Source: Ursus arctos (taxonomy: Eukaryota > Chordata > Mammalia > Carnivora > Ursidae). Taken from it: a stretch of DNA of 64,000 bases. The DNA lies in contig NW_026622764.1 of assembly GCF_023065955.2 (NCBI RefSeq), positions 80,236,333 through 80,300,332 on the forward strand, in the 5' to 3' direction. Numbering within the stretch: position 1 is the first letter of the stretch; each line of letters opens with the position of its first letter. Below, one piece after another: positions 62,301 to 64,000 of this stretch. The notes beneath the pieces were generated by a model. That model was not told where the DNA came from. It saw only the letters and a list, made by a program, of their open reading frames with translations, and made no database searches. Made by a program: the position numbers and the translations under genes.

Positions 62301-63518
62301 TCCCAAGTGGTTGTGGCAAGGTAAAGCAAATGCCCTCCACTTCTCTGGAAGAAACCACAGTGCCCAGCCATGTTCTAAGCCCTCCCATCCTCCCTGGGCT
62401 TCTGGCAGCAGGAGTGAAAAGAGAGGAGCAGAGCACGGGGACCCGTTTGACAAAACCCGGCTTCCCACGGGAAAGTCTTTCTCCACGTGCAGACATGCTC
62501 CCAGGTGCCTGGGACAAGGGGAAGGAAATGCCATACACTGACCTGGAAGAGACCACAGGGCCCAGGCACAGTCTGAACCCTTCCCTCAACCCGGCGGTTT
62601 TGCTAGCAGGAGTTCAACCCCAACGAACACAGCCCGAAGACCCCTGGGTCAAAAACGGCTTCCGACGAACAATAGGTGCTTGCTGTGGAACACCTATCCC
62701 AAGTGGGGGTAGCCAGCTCAACAAAATGCCACACACCCCGGTGTAAGAAACAACATTGCCCAGGCATGGTCTAAGCCCCTCACCTCGTCCCTGTGCTTTG
62801 GGGAGCCGGAGGGACAGCCGAGGCACACGGCCCTGAGACCCCTTTGAAAAAGCCGGCTTCCCACGGAAACAGTTTTCCTGAGGTGCACACCCTATCCCAA
62901 GTGGTTGTGGCAAGGTAAAGCAAATGCCCTCCACTTCTCTGGAAGAAACCACAGTGCCCAGCCATGTTCTAAGCCCTCCCATCCTCCCTGGGCTTCTGGC
63001 AGCAGGAGTGAAAAGAGAGGAGCAGAGCACGGGGACCCGTTTGACAAAACCCGGCTTCCCACGGGAAAGTCTTTCTCCACGTGCAGACATGCTCCCAGGT
63101 GCCTGGGGCAAGGGGAAGGAAATGCCATACACTGACCTGGAAGAGACCACAGGGCCCAGGCACAGTCTGAACCCTTCCCTCAACCCGGCCGTTTTGCTAG
63201 CAGGAGTTCAACCCCAACGAACACAGCCCGGAGACCCCTGGGTCAAAAACGGCTTCCGACGAACAATAGGTGCTTGCTGTGGAACACCTATCCCAAGTGG
63301 GGGTAGCCAGCTCAACAAAATGCCACACACCCAGGTGTAAGAAACAACATTGCCCAGGCATGGTCTAAGCCCCTCACCTCGTCCCTGTGCTTTGGGGAAC
63401 CGGAGGGACAGCCGAGGCACACGGCCCTGAGACCCCTTTGCAAAAAGCCGGCTTCCCACGGAGACAGTTTTCCTGAGGTGCACACCCTATCCCAAGTGGT
63501 TGTGGCAAGGTAATGCAA
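59360..63518 (+). repeat. Seven units copying 492-4649
   Basis: Unit starts are 59360, 59954, 60548, 61142, 61736, 62330 and 62924, each exactly 58,868 bp after 492, 1086, 1680, 2274, 2868, 3462 and 4056. Shared markers in the same order: AAGATAGGAG; AAAACTCGG with CGACAAACAATAGG; TTCTGACAGC with CCCATGTGGG; CATCGTCCCTG with GTGTGAACCC; CTTCCTCCACG with GCTCTCAGG; TGGGACAAG with CCCGAAGACC. A few differences exist (for example GGCTTCCGACGG at 59490 and AGACAGGCTCC at 59521), so it is not a verbatim copy. Confidence 0.92.
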
Positions 63519-64000
63519 ATGCCCTCCACTTCTCTGGAGGAAACCACAGTGCCCAGCCATGTTCTAAGCCCTCCCATCCTCCCTGGGCTTCTGGCAGCAG
63601 GAGTGAAAAGAGAGGAGCAGAGCACTGGGACCCGTTTGACAAAACCCGGCTTCCCACGGGAAAGTCTTTCTCCACGTGCAGACATGCTCCCAGGTGCCTG
63701 TGGCAAGGGGAAGGAAATGCCATACACTGACCTGGAAGAGACCACAGGGCCCAGGCACAGTCTGAACCCTTCCCTCAACCCGGCGGTTTTGCTAGCAGGA
63801 GTTCAACCCCAACGAACACAGCCCGGAGACCCCTGGGTCAAAAACGGCTTCCGACGAACAATAGGTGCTTGCTGTGGAACACCTATCCCAAGTGGGGGTA
63901 GCCAGCTCAACAAAATGCCACACACCCCGGTGTAAGAAACAACATTGCCCAGGCATGGTCTAAGCCCCTCACCTCGTCCCTGTGCTTTGGGGAGCCGGAG
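63519..64000 (+). repeat. Partial satellite unit at the right edge
   Basis: This unit contains complete A (63519-63716) and B (63717-63914) and the first 86 bp of C. The bases just before it read GGTAATGCAAATGCCC, where GGTAAAGCAAATGCCC is usual. The array continues beyond the window. Confidence 0.95.

Larger units (their letters stand above)
1..64000 (+). repeat. Satellite array, ~107 head-to-tail units of 594-595 bp (trimer of ~198 bp)
   Basis: Every part of the window is the same GC-rich repeat in one orientation, and the array runs off both ends. Unit starts (ATGCCCTCCAC or its equivalent) occur from 492 to 63519, mean spacing 594.6 bp: 62 intervals of 595, 42 of 594, one 593 (36765-37357), one 596 (45679-46274). 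Within each unit three related sub-units start 198 bp apart. Units differ mostly by scattered substitutions and single-base indels, and variants are shared by neighbours in blocks, which is the mark of unequal exchange or gene conversion. No gene, RNA gene, mobile element or unique spacer interrupts it. Hand counts on a few lines give 53-65% G+C. It is not 171-bp alpha satellite and has no TTAGGG-type tract. The family and species are not recognised. Confidence 0.98.

Noticed and set aside
1..64000. CRISPR array
   Set aside because: Repeats are ~595 bp without short unique spacers; the layout is satellite, not CRISPR.
1..64000. Alpha satellite or telomere-related satellite
   Set aside because: The sub-unit is 198 bp and GC-rich, not 171 bp and AT-rich, and there are no TTAGGG-type runs.
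1..64000. Gene-bearing macrosatellite, or rDNA/5S-type array
   Set aside because: The unit is too short for known gene-bearing macrosatellites, and I see no rRNA or tRNA structure in it.
1..64000. Pure assembly artefact (one unit copied by software)
   Set aside because: Units differ by many individual variants and indels with structured sharing, which simple over-copying would not create. Local collapse or expansion still cannot be excluded from sequence alone.

Overview
The whole 64 kb window is one uninterrupted, head-to-tail satellite DNA array, and I see no gene in it. The repeat unit is 594-595 bp. Taking the motif ATGCCCTCCAC (or its mutated equivalent) as the start of a unit, I find 107 unit starts between 492 and 63519. 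Of the 106 intervals, 62 are 595 bp, 42 are 594 bp, one is 593 bp and one is 596 bp. All units lie in the same orientation. There is no inversion, transposon insertion, gap or unique spacer.

The unit is itself a trimer of three diverged ~198-bp sub-units, called A, B and C here (198 + 198 + 198/199 bp). Each begins with an ATGCC motif. Each carries a GCCCAG block about 30 bp in, and a shared core (GACCC ... CAAAA ... CGGCTTCC.ACG) about 110 bp in. The history visible in the sequence is therefore: an ancestral ~198-bp monomer, then an A-B-C trimer, then amplification of the trimer, then amplification of blocks of 2-7 trimers. The block amplification leaves near-identical segments 1189, 1784, 2378, 2972, 4162 and 58868 bp apart.

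Layout: 1-491 partial unit; 0.5-5.2 kb mostly 594-bp units; 5.8-10.6 kb a tandem duplication of a four-unit block; 10.6-17.1 kb mosaic with a repeated two-unit block; 17.1-23.7 kb nested duplications of three- to seven-unit spacing; 23.7-28.4 kb mixed; 28.4-37.4 kb the most diverged units; 37.4-39.7 kb a duplicated dimer; 39.7-45.7 kb a duplicated five-unit block; 45.7-49.2 kb mixed; 49.2-54.6 kb a duplicated four/five-unit block; 54.6-59.4 kb mixed; 59.4-63.5 kb a copy of the first ~4.1 kb of the window, 58,868 bp (99 units) away.

Organism: a long, GC-rich (53-65% G+C in the lines I counted), homogenised satellite with higher-order structure points to a eukaryote, with a centromeric, pericentromeric or heterochromatic-block location. 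I do not recognise the family and cannot name the species. The most interesting functional hint is a CENP-B-box-like motif on the minus strand in the B sub-unit. It matches 7 of the 9 essential positions in typical units and 8 of 9 in two units. This would fit a mammalian centromeric satellite but does not prove it. The many open frames of 60-198 codons on both strands are by-products of the repeat and are not annotated as genes.
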